A stretch of DNA of 64,000 nucleotides from an uncultured Acetatifactor sp. (GTDB lineage: Bacteria > Bacillota > Clostridia > Lachnospirales > Lachnospiraceae): the NCBI GenBank assembly GCA_910589035.1, contig CAJUSI010000066.1:4988-68987 (forward strand), given 5' to 3'. Positions 50,698 through 58,607 of the stretch are shown in pieces; position 1 is the stretch's first letter; each line of letters begins with the position of its first letter. The position numbers and the translations under genes are program-made. Under the pieces are notes generated by a model. That model did not search any database, was not told where the DNA came from, and saw only the letters and a list, made by a program, of their open reading frames with translations.

Positions 50698-51561
50698 CTA
50701 TTTCCGTCCGCGGATAATCATAGTCACAGAGACGGAGGTGTCCCACTGCTTTCGCCCCTCTCTGTACAGGCGGAGCCTTTCCTCATATTTAGAGTTGATC
50801 ACGGATAGGATCTCCTCAGCATGGTCGGAGCGGGTTGATTCCACGGCCTCTATATCATTCTGGCGCATCGCTTCCATCATGAGCTCCGCCAGCTTTGCCG
50901 GGTACTTTGGGTCGTCCGGAGTGAGGTCAATAACGGCATACCCGGTTGTGACATCCGTAAATCCGTTCTCCTCCATGGATGCGGGAATCTCAGCCTCGGA
51001 CATCGGAAATCGGCAGACTCTGAATTTCTCCAGCTCATCCTCCGACTGCGGAATGCTCTCCCAAAAGGCTCTTTCTTCCTCTGTTTTCTCCAAGCATGGC
51101 GCAGTGCAATGGATCCCTTTTCTCGCGGAAAGGCATATACACACGCCGCCTGGTTTCAGCACCCGCCTCTGTTCGCCCCAGAAGGCAGCGGGCTCCACAT
51201 GCTCCTGAACCGTATTGGAAATGGTGACGTCAAAGGACTCATCCTCAAAGGGGAGGCGGACAGCGTCGCCTTCTCTGAAATCCACGCCCGCGATGTGCTC
51301 CTTCGCAAACGATATGAAATTGCTGTCCCTGTCGATTGCGGTGATCTGCGCGCCCGGATACCATCTGTGCAGGGATTCTGCCAGCGCTCCCGGCCCGCAG
51401 CCGATCTCCAGAATCTTCATCCCGTCGCCCCGGCCCAGGTCAAACGTCTCTTTATACTGCTCAAAGAACATATCATGGAATCTCAGCTTCCTGCTGAGAT
51501 ACAGCGTCTGAATGCCCTGCACATGTTCCGACCAGATCGTGTTCGAATTTTCATTCATCAT
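50698..51561 (-). CDS. Class I SAM-dependent methyltransferase
   Basis: Methyltransferase with motif I MKILEIGCGPGALAESLHRW, then TAIDRDSNFISFA and VTISNTVQEHV. ATG 51561 lies after GGAGGGAAG. The open frame continues to 51663 through tandem repeats and is not likely coding. Substrate unknown. Confidence 0.87.
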   Translation of the reverse strand: MMNENSNTIWSEHVQGIQTLYLSRKLRFHDMFFEQYKETFDLGRGDGMKILEIGCGPGALAESLHRWYPGAQITAIDRDSNFISFAKEHIAGVDFREGDAVRLPFEDESFDVTISNTVQEHVEPAAFWGEQRRVLKPGGVCICLSARKGIHCTAPCLEKTEEERAFWESIPQSEDELEKFRVCRFPMSEAEIPASMEENGFTDVTTGYAVIDLTPDDPKYPAKLAELMMEAMRQNDIEAVESTRSDHAEEILSVINSKYEERLRLYREGRKQWDTSVSVTMIIRGRK

Positions 51562-51579
51562 ATCTCTTCCCTCCATCTG

Positions 51580-51741
51580 CGGCGGCCAATTCCATCTTCT
51601 GCCTTTCCGTCCGTGGCGGCCAATTCCATCTTCTGCCTTTCCGTCCGCGGCGATCCCTTCCATCTTCGGGACTTCCTTGTATAATTACATGATCAACCAT
51701 ATGTTTGACACAATAGTTTGACACAATAGTTTGACACAATA
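51580..51741. repeat. 33-bp and 13-bp tandem repeats upstream of the methyltransferase gene
   Basis: GCGGCCAATTCCATCTTCTG with following CCTTTCCGTCCG occurs twice (about 51580-51613 and 51613-51646), with a partial third copy. Further out, GTTTGACACAATA is repeated exactly three times (51703-51715, 51716-51728, 51729-51741), iteron-like. Confidence 0.8.
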
Positions 51742-51892
51742 AGCAAATCGGCAAAAATCTCACCCAAACAGTTTATCGAACATAGAATTCTGAAAATTGG
51801 CTTATACTTATCCATGAATGTTCTTCAAATACAATTTTTATATCTGTCCCCCAGCAGTTCCCGTCTGAAATGAAGCCATGTCTCATAGTACT

Positions 51893-52684
51893 TTATAACA
51901 AGTCTTTTTCGGATATTCCGTTCATCTCCTTCACAACGGCTTCCGGCTTTATGGTCATCTCCACCCATGCGGGAACAAAGCCGCTCTTTACGGCGTTTCT
52001 CGCAGAGCGGACATTTGACCAGGCGGAGCAGTAAAACGGGACCTTCCCTCTCTCCAGTATCTCTGCGGCCAGCCTGCCGGTAAGCGCGGATGCAATTCCC
52101 TTTTTTCTGTATTCCGGCAGCACATCCACCCCGATCTGCCACATCCCTTCGCAGTCGGCGGAGCAGCCTGCCAGCCCCACCAGCTTCCCGCCCTCATAGG
52201 CGCCGACGCCCAGTATATCCAGCTGTTTTCTATCCCTGCAGAGGGCATTGCCCCATTCCGGCAGATACAGACTTTCAAAATCCTGCTGTCCCAGAATCCG
52301 CATCCCGTACTCGCAGGGGAGCGGACGAAGACGATCGGTGTCGGGCAGAAAATATTCCGCCATAAAACATATTTTGTATCCGCTCCCGGCCAGCCGGTCA
52401 CTCAGCCAATGCATATTCGGCGTCTCGAAAAGGTGATAGAACTCATATTTTCCCACATATTCCGTCACCGGCTCCTGGACATCCTCCGTGACCGCCGCAA
52501 CCACATTGCTGCCATAGGAAACAAAATTCGCCATAATCGGCTCTTTCAGATATTTTCTCGCCTTTTCCCCCAGCCGGAACGGGACGATGACATTCCCGCT
52601 TTTCAGAAAATCTTCCGCTTTACAGCCGATATCCTCCGCGGACTGTTCCATGGCAATCTGCAATATCTCCCGCGTAATCATCAA
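51893..52684 (-). CDS. GNAT family N-acetyltransferase
   Basis: A 263-aa protein whose C-terminal half is a GNAT domain (GKLVGLAGCSADCEGMWQIG, then VDVLPEYRKKGIASALTGRL, the acetyl-CoA loop). The N-terminal half is a second, divergent GNAT-like region. The substrate is unknown. Confidence 0.82.
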   Translation of the reverse strand: MMITREILQIAMEQSAEDIGCKAEDFLKSGNVIVPFRLGEKARKYLKEPIMANFVSYGSNVVAAVTEDVQEPVTEYVGKYEFYHLFETPNMHWLSDRLAGSGYKICFMAEYFLPDTDRLRPLPCEYGMRILGQQDFESLYLPEWGNALCRDRKQLDILGVGAYEGGKLVGLAGCSADCEGMWQIGVDVLPEYRKKGIASALTGRLAAEILERGKVPFYCSAWSNVRSARNAVKSGFVPAWVEMTIKPEAVVKEMNGISEKDLL

Positions 52685-52809
52685 TCACGCCCTCCTGTGA
52701 TTTCCCGCCGGACGCCTGCGCCGGCAGCCTGTTCCGACCCTGCTCCGGCCGCCTGCTCCGGCAACCTGCGCCGACCCTGCTCCGGCAGCACGCACGCATA
52801 CCGGAACCG
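52685..52809. repeat. GC-rich tandem repeat between two acetyltransferase genes
   Basis: CGACCCTGCTCCGGC and CTGCTCCGGCAACCTGCGC-type units recur 3-4 times with small changes between 52709 and 52795. Noncoding. Confidence 0.7.
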
Positions 52810-53319
52810 TCAACGATATGCCACAAACCGAAGATGAGGCATATCCACCCCTCTGTAGTGCTTTGTCCAGGTATCTGCCGCTTCCATACCGTTTCTGGCC
52901 GCCACCCTCTGGGAAGCTGCATTTGTGTCCCTGATAATGGAACAGACCTCGTCCGCTTTCAATACCTCAAAGGCATATTTTTTACAGGCTGCCGCCGCTT
53001 CGACGGCATACCCCCTGTGCCAGTGTAAGCGCTCAAAAAGATAACCTATCTCAAGCACTTCCCCGTCCTTCCACGGCTGCATGGTAAGCCCGCACTGCCC
53101 GATCATTTCATCCGTCTCTTTCAGAATAACCGCCCATAAGCCAAAGCCCCATTTCTGATAACGGAGAATCTGCCTGTCCAGCCATTCCTGCACTTCCCTG
53201 TCCTGAAAGGCCCCTTCATAAGCGGCCATTGTCTCTTCGTCCTGCAATATCCTGCACAACGCCTGAAAATCAGACTGGTTCATTTCCCGCAGATACAGCC
53301 TTTCCGTTTCAAGTATCAT
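52810..53319 (-). CDS. GNAT family acetyltransferase (RimJ/RimL-like)
   Basis: About 169 aa from ATG 53319, after GGGAGG. The start MILETERLYLREMNQSDFQA, VIGYLFERLHWHRGYAVEAA-type acetyl-CoA region and NAASQRVAARNGM are typical of protein or small-molecule acetyltransferases like RimJ. The open frame to 53412 passes through short repeats and the end of the next gene. Confidence 0.87.
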   Translation of the reverse strand: MILETERLYLREMNQSDFQALCRILQDEETMAAYEGAFQDREVQEWLDRQILRYQKWGFGLWAVILKETDEMIGQCGLTMQPWKDGEVLEIGYLFERLHWHRGYAVEAAAACKKYAFEVLKADEVCSIIRDTNAASQRVAARNGMEAADTWTKHYRGVDMPHLRFVAYR

Positions 53320-53378
53320 GTTTACACCTCCCGGCGCACCCTCCGACTCCGGTTTACGGCGCGCCCTCCGACTCCAGT

Positions 53379-54197
53379 TTACAGCGCATCCTTCGGGCAG
53401 CTTCTCGCACACTCAAAGCACAGGATACATTCCGTGCCGTTCTTCCGCCTCCGGGAATTATCCGTCACATCCACTTCCATGGGGCACACTTTTTTACACT
53501 TCCCGCAGGAGACACATTTGCTTTTATCACACTGAACCCTGAGCAGGGAAAAATAGCTCATGGGTTTCAGAAATACGGTCACAGGGCATATGTATTTGCA
53601 GAACGCGCGGTTGTCCCGAAAGACAAAGGCCAGCAGGATCCCTGCCGCGTAATACGCAATATTTCCTATGAGAAACGCCCAAAACATAATTTTCTCCATA
53701 TTGCCCACATGGGCCAGGAACAGCGCCCCCACGAAGATAAGGGAGGCCCCAAAGGTGAGATACCTTATCCACCCGATCTTCCTCCCCGGCTTTTCCGGGA
53801 CCTTGTAGGGGAGAAAGTCCAGCACCATGGCCGTCCAGCAGGCGTACCCGCACCACCCCCTGCCAAAGAACAGCGGCCCGAAAATCTTTGCCACCGCATA
53901 GTGGATTGTGGCGGCTTCAAACACGCCCGTGAAAAGATAATACCAGAAGCCCTCGATCTGCATGTTCTCGCCGCAGATAAACCCCAGATAAACCAGCATG
54001 TAGAGCCCCACCAAAAGCTGCGCCACCCTGCGGGCATATTTGTACTTTTTAATAAAGAGAAATATCCCCAGGGAAACGGATATTCCGATATAGCTGAAAT
54101 TAAACAAATAAAAGATATTTTCCCGGGCCAGCCATAATGTGACTGCCACGGTTTCAAAGATTGCCAGCATGCCCAGCGGCAAGAAGTATTTTTTCAT
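53379..54197 (-). CDS. 4Fe-4S membrane protein (NapH/YccM-like)
   Basis: A 272-aa protein with about six transmembrane helices, the loop GRGWCGYACW and KYICPVTVFLKP, and a C-terminal ferredoxin domain with CVSCGKCKKVCP and CILCFECARSCP. Family members pass electrons from quinol or low-potential donors; no terminal reductase is next to it. Its C-terminal end overlaps a 25-bp repeat (53335-53405). Confidence 0.88.
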   Translation of the reverse strand: MKKYFLPLGMLAIFETVAVTLWLARENIFYLFNFSYIGISVSLGIFLFIKKYKYARRVAQLLVGLYMLVYLGFICGENMQIEGFWYYLFTGVFEAATIHYAVAKIFGPLFFGRGWCGYACWTAMVLDFLPYKVPEKPGRKIGWIRYLTFGASLIFVGALFLAHVGNMEKIMFWAFLIGNIAYYAAGILLAFVFRDNRAFCKYICPVTVFLKPMSYFSLLRVQCDKSKCVSCGKCKKVCPMEVDVTDNSRRRKNGTECILCFECARSCPKDAL

Positions 54198-54206
54198 TCT
54201 GTTCCC

Positions 54207-54281
54207 TCAAACTGTTCCCTCAAAATTCGGATTCCGGTTTTCATTCTCCGCTGCCGTTCCCGCTTTCAACCTTCCCGGCAT
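54207..54281 (-). other. Possible 24-codon leader frame before the NapH-like gene
   Basis: ATG 54281 lies after a strong GGAGGAAGGGG and encodes MPGRLKAGTAAENENRNPNF and a few more residues, ending 10 bp before the next gene. It may be a leader peptide or chance; no conservation could be checked. Confidence 0.3.
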
Positions 54282-54327
54282 AAATTCCCCTTCCTCCAAA
54301 GCGACAAAATTATGACAATCCAACATT

Positions 54328-55404
54328 TCAATCCCGTATATTTTCATCATAGAATTCCACGAAATCTTCAAACAGCTCCAGATCCAGAGAATTGCTCCAT
54401 TTCTCCCTGTCAAGATTCCTGTGGATGTAATCGGCTTTCTCCTCCGAAAACCGCTCCCTGTTTTCGGGGGCATCATGCTCGTAATCCAGCGTTTCCAGCC
54501 ATCTGTCAAATTCCGCGTCAAACGCATCCTCATAGGTTTCGTCGTTTAGACAGTTATGCCCCTTATCCTCAGGAAAAAGGAAGCGGAACCGGGGATCCTC
54601 CCCGTATTTCTCAGAATAAATATCACAGCCATATTCCGGAGGGACAACTTCATCATCCAGGCTGTGCACGATCATGACGGCGGCGTCGCTCTCTGCAAAG
54701 CCGTCCATGGCGGTATTGGCGGCATATTGGCCGTATTTTAACCTTTCGTGCAGTTTCACAAAGGGCATCATCACATAAATGCCGTCCCCGGCCTGTCTCT
54801 TCCCCTCCGCCTCAAACATATCCGACGAAGCGTTAAAGCCCGAGCAGGCGATAACGGCCTTTACCTCGGGATGATAAGTCAACACACTGCAGACACTGTA
54901 GCCGCCCCAGCTATGCCCGAATAAAGCGATGGGAAGATCGGGAAATCTCCCGCTCTCTTCCACGAATCGGATGGCATAGTCAAGATCTATCACCCCCTGG
55001 GGAAGCCCTCCGACGCCGTCCCCCTCGCTTTCATCATTCCCCGTGGCGTCGTAGGCAAAAACGCAGTAGCCATGATGAGCAAAATAACTGGCGCAGTCCA
55101 TATAAGAGTTGTGTCCCCCGCCGCCGAATCCGTGGGCCATTACGATGATGCCGCGGGGATTTTCCCCTGCGGTGTAGAGATACCCCGCCAATTTCTGCCC
55201 TTTATTGGAGACAAACTGATATTCCGCGCACTGTAACCCGTCAAAATCATCCACATACCGCATAAGAGGTTCGTAGCTCTCAAAGCGCCGGTTAAAATTC
55301 TCGTTGTATATCATTACCGTGAATGCCCAAACCCCGGCAAGGAGCAGCACAGGAACGATGGAGAGTACGAGGATGAGAATTTTTTTCCTGGATTTTCGTT
55401 TCAT
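54328..55404 (-). CDS. Membrane-anchored alpha/beta hydrolase
   Basis: A hydrolase with an N-terminal membrane helix (about residues 8-30), oxyanion region VMAHGFGGGGHN, nucleophile LFGHSWGGYS, Asp in VHSLDDEVVPP and His in DKGHNCLND. It faces the outside of the membrane by the usual topology. Esterase or peptidase activity is possible; the substrate is unknown. Confidence 0.87.
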   Translation of the reverse strand: MKRKSRKKILILVLSIVPVLLLAGVWAFTVMIYNENFNRRFESYEPLMRYVDDFDGLQCAEYQFVSNKGQKLAGYLYTAGENPRGIIVMAHGFGGGGHNSYMDCASYFAHHGYCVFAYDATGNDESEGDGVGGLPQGVIDLDYAIRFVEESGRFPDLPIALFGHSWGGYSVCSVLTYHPEVKAVIACSGFNASSDMFEAEGKRQAGDGIYVMMPFVKLHERLKYGQYAANTAMDGFAESDAAVMIVHSLDDEVVPPEYGCDIYSEKYGEDPRFRFLFPEDKGHNCLNDETYEDAFDAEFDRWLETLDYEHDAPENRERFSEEKADYIHRNLDREKWSNSLDLELFEDFVEFYDENIRD

Positions 55405-55677
55405 ATTTATAAACCGCCTCCCACACTTCCCGACATGCCGGCGCCGCCGGCACATACATCAGAAATTCTTTCATCTGTCAAGTACAACAGAGCTGCGTTC
55501 TGCTGTCAAGAACAATCTGTGAACTGGTGCAAGTCCGGAAGAATCCGCCCTTCCCATACCGCCCGGCTGCGCCGGCAAGTCAATACCCTCGCGGCATTCG
55601 CCCAATAAATGGCGGCGTATTCCAAAGCCAATTATATTGGCTTTGCTCATTGTCCGCCGGAATCAATTCCAATAAAA

Positions 55678-56313
55678 TTATCCGGTATAAACCTTCAATT
55701 CCTCCAGGAATTCCCGATATTCCTCCTCCGTCCAATAGAAAGTCAATTCCTCTTCCGTATAATCCTCCGGCCTGTAGCGCATAAAATTGTCCCCAATGTC
55801 ATACCCAAACCTGCCCAGCACCGCTTCCGCAAATTCCCGGAAAAACATCCCGATCCCTGTTACGACATTTCCGTCTTCCACGACGGCTTTATGGACGAAG
55901 TTTTGCTTTTCCACAAAGTCGAAGGTGTCCGCCATCTGCATGAAATACCCGGAAGTAAACTTCCTGCCTTCAAGGATTCCCGCCTTCGACAACAGAATCG
56001 GGGAGGAGGAAATCGACGCAAAGACAACATCGGAATCGGCTCCGCTCTTCAGGAAATCGATCAGCGCATCGTCGAAGAGCGCCGGCAGCGGATTGATTGT
56101 TCCCGGCAGAATCACGCAGTCGTAATCCGTTATCTCTGCCTCCGCCGTTGTTTTCGTGGGAAGGATACGGAACCCTTCCTCGCTTTTATATTCCCTGTCT
56201 TCGCCTGCAATGTAATCGATTTTCTCCCCGAACCAGATTGTGAGCGCAGAAGTGAGACAGGTTATCTCCTGCAAAGAAAAATCCGGATACAATAAAACCG
56301 CAAACTTTCTCAT
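55678..56313 (-). CDS. DJ-1/PfpI family protein
   Basis: About 211 aa. It has KFAVLLYPDFSLQEITCLTS at the start and YDCVILPGTINPL; the usual nucleophile-elbow Cys is replaced in SISSSPILLSKAG, so a Cys-based protease or glyoxalase activity is unlikely. GGAGG precedes ATG 56313. Function unknown. Confidence 0.8.
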   Translation of the reverse strand: MRKFAVLLYPDFSLQEITCLTSALTIWFGEKIDYIAGEDREYKSEEGFRILPTKTTAEAEITDYDCVILPGTINPLPALFDDALIDFLKSGADSDVVFASISSSPILLSKAGILEGRKFTSGYFMQMADTFDFVEKQNFVHKAVVEDGNVVTGIGMFFREFAEAVLGRFGYDIGDNFMRYRPEDYTEEELTFYWTEEEYREFLEELKVYTG

Positions 56314-56331
56314 TCCTTTTTCCTCCATAAT

Positions 56332-56617
56332 CTACGCTTGTTTCGTTTGCGCCGTAACATATTTCTCTACTTTGTCATAAAAATACCGGGCATTCAATAT
56401 TTGTTCTTCAACCTCTTTTTTCGATATCACAAAATAGTCATTATCGCTGTCGCTGCGAATATCAAAGGCTTCTGATATGATATCCGACATTGATACATCA
56501 AAGATACCTGTTTTTATATATTCTTTGCGAAAATAGGCTCCCACTGCAGAATGTTTTGAAAAGTCTATAGAACATAACGCCAATACACTTCGCTAAATCT
56601 GCCCTTTCTTTATCCAT
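56332..56617 (-). pseudogene. HEPN-domain protein, internally deleted
   Basis: ATG 56617 (overlapping the end of the nucleotidyltransferase gene) encodes MDKERADLAK and then goes out of frame. The later HEPN half reads SIDFSKHSAVGAYFRKEYIK and ILNARYFYDKVEKYVTA in another frame. Roughly 40 residues of the first helices appear deleted at about 56580. HEPN proteins are toxins of MNT/HEPN pairs, so this toxin is probably dead. Confidence 0.75.
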
Positions 56618-56945
56618 ATATTTTCATGCCTTCCTTCTCAATATTTTGATAAAATGGCTGATACTTCATTTGTCTTTCATAATCAGCGCAGTTGCGTACA
56701 AGAAGTGAAACCATAATATCATTTTTCAACCCAACCCGGCTTGCAATTCGGCTGATCTCTTTCCGCCTTTTCGTTATTTCGTTTTGTTCGCAGCCTGATA
56801 AAATCATAATATCAACATCCGACTCCAAATTAAAATCCCCACGGGCATATGAGCCATATAAAATAACGCTTTTAATCTCCCCGCCAAATAGCTTTGCCAG
56901 TTCCTCATATATTTCAGACGCAATATTCTTTATATTTTCACTCAT
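56610..56945 (-). CDS. MntA-type nucleotidyltransferase antitoxin
   Basis: A 111-aa minimal nucleotidyltransferase with the motif ILYGSYARGDFNLESDVDIM (Ser and two Asp). MntA antitoxins AMPylate HEPN toxins. The cognate HEPN gene just downstream is broken. AT-rich relative to the BMC genes. Confidence 0.88.
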   Translation of the reverse strand: MSENIKNIASEIYEELAKLFGGEIKSVILYGSYARGDFNLESDVDIMILSGCEQNEITKRRKEISRIASRVGLKNDIMVSLLVRNCADYERQMKYQPFYQNIEKEGMKIYG

Positions 56946-57078
56946 AGTCCTTATACCTCGTATATTTCTTATATTGAAAGCCGCTGCACGGCAGTATTCA
57001 TCTCCTTTTTATAAGTATATCCCCCAAAAATATCTTCTGATTAAATTTCCCTTTTATAATCCTCTTCCTATAAGTCAC

Positions 57079-57555
57079 TTATTCTGTGACAAATAGATAA
57101 TAAAATGTTTTCCCGCCCTTTTCTCTGTGATGATTCCAGTCCTCTTCCACAGCGTCCTTCACCTTTTTTGCATCTATAAAGCTGTTTCCTCTTTTCCTGC
57201 AATGCTCCGCTAATAAAGCGTCACTAATGTCAAGATAGACTACCGCCTCACAATCGACGATGATTGTAGTGAATAACGGATGACCGGGCTTTACAGAAAT
57301 CCTCTCATAGACCAGCTTGTCAATAAAGTCACCGATTTCCTTCGTCCATGGCTTCCGGCTGATGAAATCTGCTTCCTCTCCGGTTAGCTGCGGCCACAGC
57401 TCATCATCTAAATCCACGCAGCCGGGTATCTGTTTCAACAAAGTAGTCTTCCCGCAGCATGTCGTCCCCAAAACGCAGATCCTGTCATTTTTATGTCGTT
57501 CAAAAATCGCATTCAATGCGTTTATGGTCTCCTGCACGGATGTCTGAATAGCCAT
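57079..57555 (-). CDS. P-loop ATPase/kinase-like protein
   Basis: A 158-aa protein with Walker A VLGTTCCGKTTLLKQIPG and a likely Walker B region IIVDCEAVVYLDIS. It looks like an AAA_18/adenylate-kinase-like small-molecule kinase; the substrate is unknown. It lies 8 bp after a small interrupted gene in what looks like a three-gene unit. Confidence 0.75.
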   Translation of the reverse strand: MAIQTSVQETINALNAIFERHKNDRICVLGTTCCGKTTLLKQIPGCVDLDDELWPQLTGEEADFISRKPWTKEIGDFIDKLVYERISVKPGHPLFTTIIVDCEAVVYLDISDALLAEHCRKRGNSFIDAKKVKDAVEEDWNHHREKGGKTFYYLFVTE

Positions 57556-57562
57556 ATGGCTT

Positions 57563-57751
57563 TCACCTCTTTTCCTGGCTGTATCCCTCGCCTTTGTCCT
57601 TCCTTAATTCTGCAGGTAATTCAGCCGCACCCTTTTTAATGTCTTCCACTATTTCATTCTATGTCATCTTGATATGCCGCAGAGAATTATATTCCCTGAT
57701 TTTCCTAATGTCATCCATATTAAGCTGCTCGCTGATTACTGGTTTTGCCAC
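57563..57751 (-). pseudogene. Small gene with an in-frame stop
   Basis: GTG 57751 (AGGGG upstream) encodes AKPVISEQLNMDDIRKIREY and NSLRHIKMT, then TAG (57659-57661), after which the frame continues NEIVEDIKKGAAELPAELRK to a stop at 57563. The pattern is like a small antitoxin-type protein broken by one base change. A read-through stop is possible but less likely. Confidence 0.6.
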
Positions 57752-57762
57752 ATCAGTCCCCT

Positions 57763-58296
57763 TCACGCCAGCTCTTCAATCACAAAATCTCTGTACTCCA
57801 TTCCCGACTGCACCCCTTTCAAATCAATCGCAACCGAGTCCCAGACATTCACTCTGTCATCCGCTGTAAAATGAAACCCCTCCTGCAGAAGCCAGGTATC
57901 GTTCACAACATCCTCAACAAAATCCGCTTCCCCCTGGTATTCCAGAAACATTTTCACTTCAAACAGGCTGTCCGTCTCCGTTCTAAAATCATCAAACAGC
58001 TCATCGGGAACGGCAATCCCTTCTCCGCAGATGAGTCCGTCATACCCATGCAGCGCAAAATCATACAGCAGATAATCCGCCCCGCAGTCCCCGCAGACTG
58101 CCCTTACCGCCTGGGCATATTTGTTCTCATATTTGCATTCGCGAATTCCCATTTTGTATTTGCCATAAAACTCACCGAAGCACCGTATTTTAAACGCCCT
58201 GCATCCGCACTGGCAAATGATTTCCCCGTCATATCCTTCCTTATCTGTAGGATGGTAAATTTTTTCAAGGTGCCTCGGTTTCATCATCATCTCCAT
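57763..58296 (-). CDS. Hypothetical protein with two Cys-rich knuckles
   Basis: A 177-aa protein with IICQCGCRAFKIRCFG and VCGDCGADYLLYD, which would form a zinc ribbon in the first 80 residues, followed by an acidic region and DRVNVWDSVAIDLKGVQSGM. Not recognised. Its stop is 12 bp before the small interrupted gene. Confidence 0.6.
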   Translation of the reverse strand: MEMMMKPRHLEKIYHPTDKEGYDGEIICQCGCRAFKIRCFGEFYGKYKMGIRECKYENKYAQAVRAVCGDCGADYLLYDFALHGYDGLICGEGIAVPDELFDDFRTETDSLFEVKMFLEYQGEADFVEDVVNDTWLLQEGFHFTADDRVNVWDSVAIDLKGVQSGMEYRDFVIEELA

Positions 58297-58428
58297 TCAC
58301 TCCTGAACTTCTACAGCTTCACTGTTTTCTTACCACAGAGGTATCTGAATATACCTTCAGTTTCCGCATACAAATTCCCCCTCCGGCTGCTGCAACTCTT
58401 TTCGCCCGCCGCAGAACAGGCCGGGAAG

Positions 58429-58573
58429 CCCGCGGCGGCTTTGTGAAGCCACTGGGTGCGTTGTGGAGAGGAGACTTTCGGCGATGCGCGTCCAATGGCG
58501 CGCATTGCCGATGCCAAGGCTCCTTGGAACGCCCTTAGCACCGGCGAACAAAGCCGCCGCGGGCTTTTCGGCC
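58429..58573 (-). ncRNA. Candidate structured RNA or REP-like element after the glycyl radical enzyme gene
   Basis: Outer arms AGCCCGCGGCGGCTTTGT (58429-58446) and ACAAAGCCGCCGCGGGCT (58556-58573) are exact complements of 18 bp. Inside, on the minus strand, CCAAGG-AG-CCTTGG and TCGGCAATGCGCG/CGCGCATCGCCGA form two further hairpins. The 145-nt element would be a multi-branched RNA. It begins 35 bp after the gene stop; the rest of 58297-58607 holds no gene. It is not a simple terminator because no T-run follows. Confidence 0.55.
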
Positions 58574-58607
58574 GTCCCCCGGCGCCTGAACCAGGCACAT
58601 TCCCCAC

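Noticed and set aside
53320..53412. Extended start of the RimJ-like acetyltransferase
   Set aside because: The extra sequence is made of short repeats overlapping the next gene's end; GGGAGG marks the later ATG.
58297..58607. Coding gene in the GC-rich region after the GRE gene
   Set aside because: Open frames there result from a multi-hairpin element with high GC content; no ribosome site or known domain.
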